NCBI RefSeq assembly: GCF_900176255.2
Contig: NZ_FXEG02000002.1
Coordinates: 1,302,001 to 1,366,000 of the forward strand
DNA length: 64,000 nucleotides
Direction: 5' to 3'
Origin: Mycobacterium ahvazicum
GTDB lineage: Bacteria; Actinomycetota; Actinomycetes; Mycobacteriales; Mycobacteriaceae
Shown here: positions 1 to 15,200 of the stretch, one piece after another
Layout: the number at the start of each line of letters is the position of its first letter
How positions within the stretch are numbered: the first letter of the stretch is position 1
Program-made: the position numbers and the translations under genes
Notes under the pieces: model-generated
Told to the model about the DNA's origin: nothing
Seen by the model: only the letters and a program-made list of their open reading frames with translations
Database searches by the model: none

Positions 1-649
1 ACTTGGGAAATTGGTCCACCGGCAGGAACCCGGTCGAGAAGAGGATCGCGAGTAGGTGCACCAGCGTAATCGCCTCGAGGAGAAAGTTCTTCGACGCATA
101 CCAGGCGATCGTGGTGATCAGGGTCGCGAAGGCGAGTCCGAACAGCACCGGGACGCTCAGCCACACCAGGGTGGGCAGGATGCCCTGTTTGAAGCGGAAA
201 CCCAGCACCATCCCCGCGACCAGCACGATCCCCGTCGTGACGACGATCCGGGCCATCTCGGCGACGATCCGCGAACAGACGCCCGACGCCCGGTGTACGG
301 GCACCACCCACAGCCGGCGCAACAGGCCCTCGTCGCGCTCGACGATGAGGCCGATCGCACCGACGGTCGATCCGTTGACCGCCGCGGCGAGCACGTTCAT
401 CGGAACCGTGTTGAACAGCGCGTCGTACCCGGCGACCTGGGTAACGGCATGGCCCAGAACAATATTCATGGTGATCAGGAACAGCACGGGCAACACCGTG
501 ACCATGATGATCGCGGTGATGTCACGTGACCACTTGGTGAGTATCCGCCGGGTCTGCACCAGGGTTTGCGGGATCAGCAGTCGCGCCGAATTCTCGCGCA
601 CCCGCGGCGCGGCGGCGCGGCGCGCGGTTTCCTCGTATACCAGAGTCAT
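1..649 (-). CDS. drrC: DIM exporter permease DrrC (partial, C-terminus beyond left edge)
   Basis: Membrane subunit of the DrrABC ABC transporter that acts in export of DIM-type lipids. The ATG at 649 overlaps the drrB TGA (ATGA), and the frame stays open for 216 codons to the left edge. The translation begins MTLVYEETARR and shows an N-terminal cytosolic stretch, then hydrophobic segments typical of ABC-2 permeases (TAIIMVTVLPVLFLITMN; later VWLSVPVLFGLAFA), with the last visible residues TGFLPVDQFPK. The family is about 275 residues, so roughly 60 are missing. Last visible gene of the pps-drr operon; papA5 and mas, which follow drrC in M. tuberculosis, would lie outside the window. Confidence 0.88.
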   Translation of the reverse strand, partial: MTLVYEETARRAAAPRVRENSARLLIPQTLVQTRRILTKWSRDITAIIMVTVLPVLFLITMNIVLGHAVTQVAGYDALFNTVPMNVLAAAVNGSTVGAIGLIVERDEGLLRRLWVVPVHRASGVCSRIVAEMARIVVTTGIVLVAGMVLGFRFKQGILPTLVWLSVPVLFGLAFATLITTIAWYASKNFLLEAITLVHLLAILFSTGFLPVDQFPK

Positions 650-1473
650 CATGCCCGCTTCGCCAAAACGATGACCGATACCGGGACCAGCAGCGCGGCC
701 AATCCGCACAACCACACCAGCGTCGGCGCCAGCACGGACCAGGTCAACGATGTGTGGAACGGTGCGACGTCGGCGGCCGCGGCATGCAGACTGTCGACCA
801 GCGCGGAGATCGGCTGGTTGCGAACGAAGGGCTGGACCCAGCGGGGGAACTGCTCGACCGGTTGAACACCGACCGACAGCAACCCAAAGATCAACGGCGG
901 CAACGTCAGCATGGGAGCCATCGCCTCGGGATTGCGGGATCCGGTGCCCAACAGGTCCGCCGCGAATGACAGCACCGCCCCGAACACGAGTACCAACACG
1001 CAGAAGGCAACGGTGTCGACGGCCGAGCCGCGAAAACGAAATCCTATGGTATAGCCGCAGATCAGGGCCACCGTCAGAGACACCGTGCACCGGTACAGCG
1101 CGGCGGAGATGCGGGCGGCCACCGGGGTGAACGGTGGGATCGGCATGGACCGGAACCGGCGGTTGACGCCCTGCACCGAATCCGTCGCGGCCCGAAACGC
1201 CGTCGACATCGCGGCAAAAGTGATGGCCTCCAAGGCGATCAGCGGCATCAAGTACTGCGCGTAGCTACTGGCCACACCCCTGGTGACGTTGCCCATGATC
1301 TGGTGCAGCGGGATGTAGAAGCCCGCGGTGAACACCACCGAGACCGCGATCGTGATTGCGAGCTCACCGTTGCGCACGGTGGGCGCGATGAAGCGAGTGG
1401 TGAGCACCCACCACTGGGCCCGCATCGAGGGGTGGGGTCGCGCCTGGGATCCCGCGAAGCCGGCGGCGGTCAC
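649..1473 (-). CDS. drrB: DIM exporter permease DrrB
   Basis: ABC-2 type permease, partner of DrrA and DrrC. I chose the GTG at 1473 because it overlaps the drrA stop (GTGA) and gives 274 residues, close to the family length of about 289. The frame is open further upstream, but that part lies inside drrA and is a shadow. After a short cytosolic head (MRAQWWVLTTRFIAPT) come about six hydrophobic segments, including ELAITIAVSVVFTAGFYIP and VALICGYTIGF. The stop overlaps the drrC start. A later ATG (at MRAQWW) is possible but would break the coupling. Confidence 0.9.
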   Translation of the reverse strand: MTAAGFAGSQARPHPSMRAQWWVLTTRFIAPTVRNGELAITIAVSVVFTAGFYIPLHQIMGNVTRGVASSYAQYLMPLIALEAITFAAMSTAFRAATDSVQGVNRRFRSMPIPPFTPVAARISAALYRCTVSLTVALICGYTIGFRFRGSAVDTVAFCVLVLVFGAVLSFAADLLGTGSRNPEAMAPMLTLPPLIFGLLSVGVQPVEQFPRWVQPFVRNQPISALVDSLHAAAADVAPFHTSLTWSVLAPTLVWLCGLAALLVPVSVIVLAKRA

Positions 1474-2459
1474 CCGATCGCCTCGGCAACGGATGTCGCG
1501 GGATCCTTTGTCAACGCCAGGAATACGTCGTCCAGCGACGGGCGGCGCAGCGCAACGTCGGCAACGGCGATGTCGGCGGCGGCGAGCCGTCCCACGGCCT
1601 CGAGGAGCGTGTTGGCGCCGTCGGGGGCCGGCATGGCGATGCGGTCGGAATCGGTTGTCAGCGCGGCTCGATTCTCCTCCGTCAACAGCGAGCCCAGGAT
1701 CTCGGCGATCACCGCCAGATCGTGCAAGTCGCGCGGAACGACTTCCAGGTAGCTGCCGCCCGTGCGTGCCTTGAGCTCGTCGGCCGTTCCCTCGGCGATG
1801 ATCCGTCCGTGGTCGATGACGATGATCCGGTCGGCCAGCGCGTCGGCTTCCTCGAGATATTGTGTGGTCAACAGCGTGGCGATGCCGCGGTCCTTGAAAT
1901 TGCTGACTAGATCCCAAATGCCTTGCCTGCTACGGGGATCCAAGCCGGTGGTCGGCTCGTCCAAGAAGACCACCTGTGGCGGGACCACCAGGCCGCAGGC
2001 AATGTCGATCCGTCGCCGCATCCCGCCCGAGTATGTCTTCACGCGCCGATCGGCGGCGTATACCAGATCGAATTCCTCGATCAGTTCCTTCGCGCGGCTG
2101 CGCGCGGCCGCCTTTTTCAACCCGTAGAGGCGACCGAACATGAAAAGGTTTTCCAGGCCGGTCAGCGTATCGTCGATCGCCACCTGCTGTCCGGTCAGCA
2201 TGATCGACCGGCGCACACCGGCCGGCTCGGACACTACGTCGTAGCCGGCGACCAGCGCGCGGCCCTCGTCCGGGCGGCTCAGCGTCGACAAGATGTCGAC
2301 CAGCGTGGTCTTGCCGGCCCCGTTCGGGCCGAGCAGGCCGAGCACCTCACCACGGCCGACTTCGAAGCTGACCTCATGCAGGGCCACGAAATCACCGAAG
2401 GTCTTGCGCACTTTGTCGACGACGACGGCCTTGTCGAAGTCACGCTCTGCGTTGTTCAT
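1470..2459 (-). CDS. drrA: DIM exporter ATPase DrrA (daunorubicin-resistance-type ABC)
   Basis: ATP-binding subunit of the DrrABC lipid exporter, 329 residues (family about 331). Walker A GPNGAGKTT is at residues 44-52, the ABC signature YSGGMRRR near 145, and Walker B VVFLDEPTTGLD near 168. The C-terminal 80-100 residues form the extension typical of DrrA-type ATPases. It starts 10 bp after the ppsE stop and overlaps the drrB start by 4 bp, so it is co-transcribed and translationally coupled with the PKS genes and the permeases. No key residue is missing. Confidence 0.95.
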   Translation of the reverse strand: MNNAERDFDKAVVVDKVRKTFGDFVALHEVSFEVGRGEVLGLLGPNGAGKTTLVDILSTLSRPDEGRALVAGYDVVSEPAGVRRSIMLTGQQVAIDDTLTGLENLFMFGRLYGLKKAAARSRAKELIEEFDLVYAADRRVKTYSGGMRRRIDIACGLVVPPQVVFLDEPTTGLDPRSRQGIWDLVSNFKDRGIATLLTTQYLEEADALADRIIVIDHGRIIAEGTADELKARTGGSYLEVVPRDLHDLAVIAEILGSLLTEENRAALTTDSDRIAMPAPDGANTLLEAVGRLAAADIAVADVALRRPSLDDVFLALTKDPATSVAEAIG

Positions 2460-2469
2460 CGAGCCCCCC

Positions 2470-5400
2470 TCAGTCGAACGACGACAAGTCCACCAGCGCC
2501 AGCTCTACCGGTGCCGAGCCCGTATCGCCATCGTCGGGGATGGCATCGACAGCCTCGGAGATCAAGGCCCGCACTGCGACGGGGAAACGTTCGACCAGCG
2601 CTTGCGCCCGCTGCAGTGCGACGCGGCGCGCGTCGTACCACCAATCCAGATGCAGCGCGCCGGAATAGCGGTACACACGAAGTTCGACCGCATGGCCCAG
2701 CCCAGGAATCGGATCGCGCACCGGCAGCGCCGCGTCGGAATCGAACTGCACCGGCGCGTCCAATGGCGGCGGCTCCGGGACCGTGCCGACGTAGCGCAGG
2801 TGGATGTCGGAGGCGCCGGCGGCGGCCAGCGTCCGGGCGGTGGGCGCATACACGTAGCGAAGCAGTCCGTAGCCGACGCCGAAGTGCGGCACGGATTTCA
2901 GGGTGTCGCTCACGCCTGCCAGCAGCTCGGTCGCAGCCGCGGCCTTCGTGCATCGCAGCGCGGCCGGATAGATCGTCGTGAACCGGCCGATGGTGCGGCG
3001 CAGATCGACGTCCGGCCTCAGCACCGAACGGCCGGTGCCCTCCAAGTCGACCGAAACCGCACCCTCGCCGACGGTTTGGGCGATCGTTGCGCTCAACGCC
3101 GCCAGCAGAACCTCCTCGATCGACACGCCGAGCCTGCGGCGGGCGTCGTCGACTTCGGCTGTTTCCGCGACGTCCAGCGCCGACGGCAGCCTCAGCAGGT
3201 CGCCGGCGCTCGGCGGGTCGGTGATTGCGGGATCGCCCAGGTGGACCGTCGCCGTGGTCAGGGTCTGCAGCCAGAAGTCGCGGGTGTCCACGACGGCCGG
3301 ATGCGTTGCCAGGGCCCCGGTGCGCAGCGACCAATCGCGCCACCCGGCGGCGGTCGGGGGCAGCAGGATCTCTTCGCCCGCAAGGTGTTGGGACAAGGCG
3401 GTGAACAGATCGGTCAGCAGGATTTCGCGCGAGGCGATGTCCGCGATCATCTCGTGGGCGGACAACACCAGGTAGGAACCGGCGGCGCCACCGGTGATAT
3501 GGGTCGCGGTGAACAACGCGGTCAGGTCGTCCTGGGCCACCAGTTCGGCCACCACGTCGCGCACCGCGGCCCGCTCGTCGGCCACCCCGGCGGGCAGCGT
3601 CCGCGACGACAGGCGGCCGAATTCCTGTGGCGCGGCGATGTGCTGCTCCCAGGTGCCCGCTCGGTCGACGAGCTCGAGGCGCAACGCGTCATGGTGATTG
3701 GCCAACGCGGTCAGCACGGCGCGGACGTCGTCGATCGTGACGCTGGGCGCGAGTGAGAAGATCAGCGGGACGCGCCAGCGACCGGCTTCTCGCACACCGT
3801 GTTCCAGGAAACCGGCGATATTGGCGGGCACCGGTGAATACGCGTCGGCGTCCGGTGGTTGCGTCAGCCCGGCCCCGGTGAACTCGGCGTCGACGGCAGC
3901 GGCCAGGCTGGCCAGGGTCGGGTGTTCGTAGAGATGCTGCGGGGTGACGACCAAGCCGGAATTGTTGGCACTCGTCGAGATGCCGATCGCGATCAGCGAG
4001 TCTCCACCGAGGTCAAAGAAATTGGCGTTGCGGTCCAGGGAGGTGACGCCCAGGCACTGCATCCAGATGCGATGCAACGTCGCCTCGGTGGCCGATTGAC
4101 CGTTGACCGGTGCCGCGGCGACGGCGACGCCGTTGGTGGACGAGCCGTTGACCTCCGCGGCCGCGCCGGTCCACACGATGGGCTTGGGGTCAACCCAATG
4201 CCGCTCGCGTGCAAAGGGATAACCGGGCAGGCTGACGATGCTGTTGGTTGATCCGGTGACCGGCGACCAGTCCACGGCCACGTCGGCCGCCCATAGCTGG
4301 CCGAGGCCGAGCAAGAAGGCGTCCCGGTCGTCGGTGTTCTGCACGGGGTGGCGCATCAGCCGCACGGCGCGGTGCTTGCCCGACCACTTGGAGTGCCGGA
4401 TCGCCGATCCGGTCAGGCTGCCGCCCGGGCCCATTTCGACCAGGACCCGGTCGGCATCGCTCAGCAACACGTCGAGTTCGTCGGCGAACTTGATGGTCGC
4501 GCTGATCTGGCGCGCCCAGCTGGCCGGGTCGGTGGCCTGCTCGTCGGTCATCCAGGTTCCGGTCAGGTTGGACAGCAGCGGCGTGTTCGGCCGGTGCAGC
4601 TCGACACCGCAGAGGAACTCCTGGAACTGCGCTGCCATGGAATTCATTGCGCTGGAATGGAATGCGTGCGTCGCGCGGACCCGTCGAGCGTTGATGCCGC
4701 GTTCGCGCAGCCGCCCGGTGAACGCGCGAATCTGGTCGTTCGGTCCGGCGACGACGCAGTTGCCGGGATCGTTGACCGCGGACAGATCGACCCCGGGGGT
4801 AAGGAATTCGGCGATGTCGTCGGGCCCCAGCGCCACGGCGACCATGGAGCCGGGCGGGGATTCGTGCATCAGGCGGGCACGCAAGGACACCGTCTTGATC
4901 GCCGTCGGAAGATCGAAAACCCCCGCCAGCGTGGCCGCGATGTACTCGCCGGTGCTGTATCCGATGTACGCGCCGGCTCGCACACCAAAGGTCTCGACCA
5001 GTCTCGCCAACGCGTACTCCACCGTGAACAGCGCCGGCTGAGAACGGTCAATGCGCTCCAAATCCGTTGTGGCGTCGCCGAATATCTCGGCACGCAGGTC
5101 GATCCCCATCTCGTCGTTGAATCCCGCCACGCAGGCGTCGAAGTGTTCGGCGAAAACCGGCTCGGTATCGTACAGACCCCGGGCCATCCCGACGTGCTGA
5201 GCGCCTTGCCCCGGAAACATGAAAGCGACCCGGTCGGCCGTGGATTCGTCGGTGTCGCCGTGACTGACGGACTCCCCGACGAAAACGTTGTCGTGCTCCG
5301 CGGCCTGCAGTACCTTCGCCGCGTGCTCGCGATCGTGCACCACCGCCGCCATGGCGATGCCGTGCTTGCGACGAGCGGACAGGGTGAAAGCAGCGTCCGC

Positions 5401-6873
5401 CAGGTCGGGTCCGTCCGGGTCGGCCAACGTCCGGGCCAGGGCGGCACGCGATTCCTCCAGCGCCGCCGGCGTTCGTGCGGACAACAGCAGCACCTGGGGA
5501 CGGTCGGGCTTGGCGGCGTCCGGGACCCGCGGCGCTTCTTCCACCACGACGTGCACGTTGGTGCCGCCCACGCCGAACGAACTGACACCGGCCCGGCGCA
5601 CGCCGTCCCATTCCCACGGGCCGTACTCGCTGCGCACGGTGAACGGAGTCTCGTCGAGATGCAGTTCCGGGTTGGGACTGGTGAAGTGCAGCGTGGCGGG
5701 AATCGCCTGGTGCTTCAGGCACAGAATCGCCTTGACCAGACTCACCACGCCCGCGGCCACCTCGAGATGGCCGATGTTCGATTTGACCGACCCCAGCACA
5801 CACGGTCCGGGCCGCGGCGTCTCGGACACGGCGAACGCGGCTTTGAGGCCCTGGACTTCGATCGGATCGCCCAGCGCCGTACCGGTTCCGTGTGTCTCGA
5901 CGTAACTCACGGTCGAGGCATCGATACCCGATACCGCATGGGCTTCGGCGATCACATCGGCCTGCGCGGCGGGGTTCGGCGCCGCGTACCCCATCTTCAT
6001 GGATCCGTCGTTGTTGATCGCGGACCCGCGGATGACCGCGTGAATCCGGTCCCCGGCATCGATGGCGGCCTGCAGTGGCTTGAGAACCACGATCGCGGCA
6101 CCGCTGCCGAACACCGTCCCATCGGCGCGCACGTCGAACGGGCGGCAGTGGCCGACCGCCGACACCATCGCTCCCGGTGAGTTCCAGTAACCGACACGAT
6201 GCGGGATGGCCAGCGATGACCCGCCGGCCAGGGCCATGTCACATTCCCCGGACAGCAGGCTCTGGCAGGCCAGGTGGATGGCGACCAGTGACGACGAGCA
6301 CGCGGTCTGAACCGAGATGCTCGGCCCGCGCAGGTCGAATTGATGCGATACCCGCGTCGCCAGGAAGTCCTTGTCGTTCTGCAGGAACAGGTTGAACTGC
6401 TCGAAGTCGAGTCCGGTCGCCATGAAGGCGCCGCCGCCGTGATGCGACGCCAGGTTGTGCATCAGATAACCGCTGGGGGAGCTGGTTCCGTAGACGCCGA
6501 TCGCGCCGTCGAACTCGGCGGGGTCACACCCGGCATCCTCGAACGCATGCCACGCGCACTGCAGGAACAACCGGTGTTGCGGATCCAGCTTGCGGGCGAG
6601 TTGCGGTGGGAATCCGAAGAACTCGGCATCGAACTCGTCGAAACCGTCGATCAGGGGCGCGCGCCGTACATACCCGGGGTTCGCCAGCACCTCGTCGCCG
6701 ACGCCGGCAGCGCGCAGGTCGTCCTCGGACAGCGTGGTGATCGACTCCTCGCCGCGCCGAAGGTTGTCCCAGAAGTCCGCAACATTGTTGGCGCCCGGGA
6801 ATCTTCCGGCCATGCCGATCACCGCGATGGCGTTGTCCGGCGGTGCCGTTGCGTAAGCCTCTGGCGTGCTCAT
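2470..6873 (-). CDS. ppsE: Phthiocerol-type PKS PpsE (KS-AT-ACP-condensation-like)
   Basis: Last module of the line, 1467 residues (M. tuberculosis PpsE about 1488). Domains: KS about 13-440 with active Cys192 in QTACSSS; AT about 560-860 with GYSTGE as nucleophile motif and HAFHS near 735; ACP near 960 with GGDSL; then about 450 residues of condensation/PapA-like fold. In that last domain the HHxxxD site is degenerate (AHEMIAD). HAFHS is the malonyl-type AT signature; in M. tuberculosis PpsE is known to accept malonyl or methylmalonyl units. The ATG at 6873 lies 2 bp after the ppsD stop. PpsE is the module known to interact with TesA in M. tuberculosis, so chain release probably happens here. 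Confidence 0.95.
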   Translation of the reverse strand: MSTPEAYATAPPDNAIAVIGMAGRFPGANNVADFWDNLRRGEESITTLSEDDLRAAGVGDEVLANPGYVRRAPLIDGFDEFDAEFFGFPPQLARKLDPQHRLFLQCAWHAFEDAGCDPAEFDGAIGVYGTSSPSGYLMHNLASHHGGGAFMATGLDFEQFNLFLQNDKDFLATRVSHQFDLRGPSISVQTACSSSLVAIHLACQSLLSGECDMALAGGSSLAIPHRVGYWNSPGAMVSAVGHCRPFDVRADGTVFGSGAAIVVLKPLQAAIDAGDRIHAVIRGSAINNDGSMKMGYAAPNPAAQADVIAEAHAVSGIDASTVSYVETHGTGTALGDPIEVQGLKAAFAVSETPRPGPCVLGSVKSNIGHLEVAAGVVSLVKAILCLKHQAIPATLHFTSPNPELHLDETPFTVRSEYGPWEWDGVRRAGVSSFGVGGTNVHVVVEEAPRVPDAAKPDRPQVLLLSARTPAALEESRAALARTLADPDGPDLADAAFTLSARRKHGIAMAAVVHDREHAAKVLQAAEHDNVFVGESVSHGDTDESTADRVAFMFPGQGAQHVGMARGLYDTEPVFAEHFDACVAGFNDEMGIDLRAEIFGDATTDLERIDRSQPALFTVEYALARLVETFGVRAGAYIGYSTGEYIAATLAGVFDLPTAIKTVSLRARLMHESPPGSMVAVALGPDDIAEFLTPGVDLSAVNDPGNCVVAGPNDQIRAFTGRLRERGINARRVRATHAFHSSAMNSMAAQFQEFLCGVELHRPNTPLLSNLTGTWMTDEQATDPASWARQISATIKFADELDVLLSDADRVLVEMGPGGSLTGSAIRHSKWSGKHRAVRLMRHPVQNTDDRDAFLLGLGQLWAADVAVDWSPVTGSTNSIVSLPGYPFARERHWVDPKPIVWTGAAAEVNGSSTNGVAVAAAPVNGQSATEATLHRIWMQCLGVTSLDRNANFFDLGGDSLIAIGISTSANNSGLVVTPQHLYEHPTLASLAAAVDAEFTGAGLTQPPDADAYSPVPANIAGFLEHGVREAGRWRVPLIFSLAPSVTIDDVRAVLTALANHHDALRLELVDRAGTWEQHIAAPQEFGRLSSRTLPAGVADERAAVRDVVAELVAQDDLTALFTATHITGGAAGSYLVLSAHEMIADIASREILLTDLFTALSQHLAGEEILLPPTAAGWRDWSLRTGALATHPAVVDTRDFWLQTLTTATVHLGDPAITDPPSAGDLLRLPSALDVAETAEVDDARRRLGVSIEEVLLAALSATIAQTVGEGAVSVDLEGTGRSVLRPDVDLRRTIGRFTTIYPAALRCTKAAAATELLAGVSDTLKSVPHFGVGYGLLRYVYAPTARTLAAAGASDIHLRYVGTVPEPPPLDAPVQFDSDAALPVRDPIPGLGHAVELRVYRYSGALHLDWWYDARRVALQRAQALVERFPVAVRALISEAVDAIPDDGDTGSAPVELALVDLSSFD

Positions 6874-6875
6874 TC

Positions 6876-12256
<5,381 letters not shown>

Positions 12257-12257
<1 letters not shown>

Positions 12258-15200
12258 TACTCACTGCCCCCCGTGGCTGTTTCGAGCTCGCTCGCCGCAA
12301 CGAGGTCGGACAACAATTCCATTTCCTCATCGGATAGCTCGGTCTCGGCGTCGGCCTCCGGTTCGGCAGCGGCCACCGTGTCATAACCCAGGCGTTCGCA
12401 CATCGCACCGGCGAGATCGTGGATCGTCGGGTACGCCCAGACCAGGGCGGCCGGCAACGTGGTGCCAAGGCTCGCCTCCAGCCTGTTGCGCAGTTCGAGG
12501 GCCATCAGCGAGTCGAGACCGAGCGACTCCATCGGCCGGTCATGTGCGATCGGCTCGGTGGAGCGCAGCACCGCCCGGATCTGGTCGGCGATCGCGGCCG
12601 CCAGCCGATCCGGGCGCTCGGCGGGGTCGCTGGCATCCAATTCGACGCGGATCGCGCCACCGCCGTGCCGCTGCGCCTTGGCCGAGTCGTGCAACGTCGC
12701 GAACAAGGACGAACCACCCGCGGCCGGGAAGGATTGGAACCACTGCCTCGTGTCGAGGTGGATGACCCCGGTGCGGGCGCGGTCGGCCGTCAACAGCCGC
12801 TGCATGGCCGCCAGCCCTTCTTCGACCGTGATCAGCGAGACGCCGAGATCGGCGAAGAACTGGGCGCGGCCGACGTCGGCCCATGGGCCCCAGTTGATTC
12901 CGACAGCGGGCAGCCCGCGCGAGCGTCGATAGGTGACCAGTCCGTCGACCCACGAGTTGGCGGCGGCGTAGCTGCCCTGGCCGGGCGTGCCCAGCAGCGA
13001 GGACGCCGACGAGAAGGTGAGCCACCAATCCACGTCCAGCCCGGCGGTGGCCTGATGCAGCCGCCATCCGCCGGTGACCTTGGGGGTGAACACGCGGCGC
13101 GCGGCCGAGTCCGAGATGTTCAGCACGATCTCGTCGTCGAGGACCATGGCACTGTGCAGGACTCCGGCCACCCGCAAGCCGGCGTCGTGGACCGCTTGTA
13201 CCAGCCGGTCGGCCGTGCCCGGTTCGGCGATATCGCCGGTGACGACTTCGATCCGGGTGCCCCCGGCGCCGAGTTCCGCGATCGCCGCCGTCACGTCCGG
13301 TCCGGGTGCCGAACGACCGTTCAGCACAATCAATCCCGCGCCGTGGCGCGCCAGCCACTGGGCCACGACGAAACCGAGACCGCCCATGCCGCCCACGATG
13401 ATGTAGCCGCCGTCGGGGCTGACCAGTTGCTGTGGGGTTGCCGCGATCGCGTCGATGCTGCCGGAGGCCGGTACGGTGACGGCGATCTTGCCGGTGTGCC
13501 GTCCGGATGCCATCAACGCGAAGGCGTCGCCCGCGTTTTCGAGGGCGAACGCGGTGACGGGAAGGACCTGCAGGGTGCCGTCCGCGACGTGCCGCAGGAT
13601 TTCGGTGAGCATCGCGCGGTAGCGCGCCGGCTGCAGCTTGAGATTGAGGTCCAGGTCCACCACGGAGAACGACGCGCTCTTGGTCAGCGCCGCCAAGCCC
13701 AGGGTGGCGTTGGCGTAGACGTCCTTCTTGCCCAGTTCGATGAACCGGCCGCCGGGTGCCAGGATCTGCACCCCGCGCTGAATCGCTTCGTCGGGAAGCG
13801 AGTTGAGGATGACGTCCACGCCGTAGCCGTCGGTGATCTCGAGGATCTCGTCGGCGAAATCGGACGTGCGCGAATTGCCGACGTATTCGACGCCGCGCGC
13901 GGCGAGCATGTCACGCTTGGCGTCCGAGCCGGCCGTGGTGTAGATGCGGGCGCCGATCATCTTCGCGATCGCCATCGCCGCCACGCCGACACCGCCGGTG
14001 GCCGAATGGATCAGTACCCGTTCGCCCGGGGCCAACCGCCCGACCTCGACCAACGAGTGCCAGGCGGTCAGATACGCGATCCCGAACGCGGCCGCCTCGG
14101 CATCCGGCAGCGTGTCCGGAATCGGGGTGCACAGCTCGGCGAGCGTGGTCATGTGCGAGCCGAAAGTGCCTGGGCCGATGGCGATCACGCGCTGCCCGAC
14201 TTGCACGGAGTCGACATCGCTGCCGACGGCGGTGACGACGCCGGCGCCCTCGCCGCCGATGACGGGAGCGGCGCCGTCGAGGGTGGGGTAGATGCCCATC
14301 GCCTTGAGCACGTCGCTGAAGTTGAGGCCCGCCGCGGCGATGCGGACCTCCACCTCGTCGGGCTTCGGCGAAATGCGCTGCACCGCATGCAGTCTGAGGG
14401 CATCCAGGCGTCCGGGCTCGTCGATCTGCAGCCGCACCGCGCCACCGGTGTCCAGGTTCACTTTCGCGTGCCGGGTTTCGCCGACCAGCTCACCGGAGGC
14501 CGTGGTGGGGGCCGGCAGCAGCCGGTTCAGGTAGCGATGCCCGTCGCGCAGCGCGACCTCGTCGGCGTCGGAGCCGGCCAGCAGCTCCTGGGCCAGCGCG
14601 GCCGCCGAGCCGGCACCGTCCGGGTCGACGTCGACGATCGTGGTCTTCAGCTCCGGATGCTCGAAAGTCAGCACCCGCGCGATGCCGCGCAGCTCCGTCT
14701 GAGCCAGCGTGACCGGTTCACCCGGGCCGACTTGCTGTGCGCCGCGGGTGACGATCCACAGTCGCGGGCTGTTGCGGGCGCCCATGCGGGTCACGGTCTT
14801 GGCGATGTCGGCGATCAGCAGGGTGCGCTCCAGCGCCAGGTCCAGTTGTGCCGTCTGCGGCAGCGATTCGTCGGCGGCGTGCGGCGGGCACAGGACGACG
14901 ATGCCGTCCCAGGGCTTTCGGGTGATCGCCGCGCGCAGCTCGGCGGTATCGGTCGGGGACACCACGTCGACTTCGGCGGCGCCGTCGCTCAGCGACGACC
15001 GCAGCGCGGCCAGCAGCGGATCGCCGGCGGGGGCGTCGCCGATCAGCAACAATCCGCCGAGGCTGGCGGCCGCTTTGTCCAGCGGTGCGGGCTCCCACTC
15101 CAATGCCAGCAAGTGATCGTTGAGATGTGCTGCGCCGCTTGCCGACCCGAGTACCGCCATTTCCACTTCGTCGATGACGAGCAGTGGCCGTCCGTTGGCG

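Noticed and set aside
1474..1917. N-terminal extension of drrB and, similarly, the long frame before tesA (24877-25434)
   Set aside because: Both extensions have shadow composition; the first sits inside drrA and the second runs into sepIVA on the other strand. Family lengths support the shorter starts.
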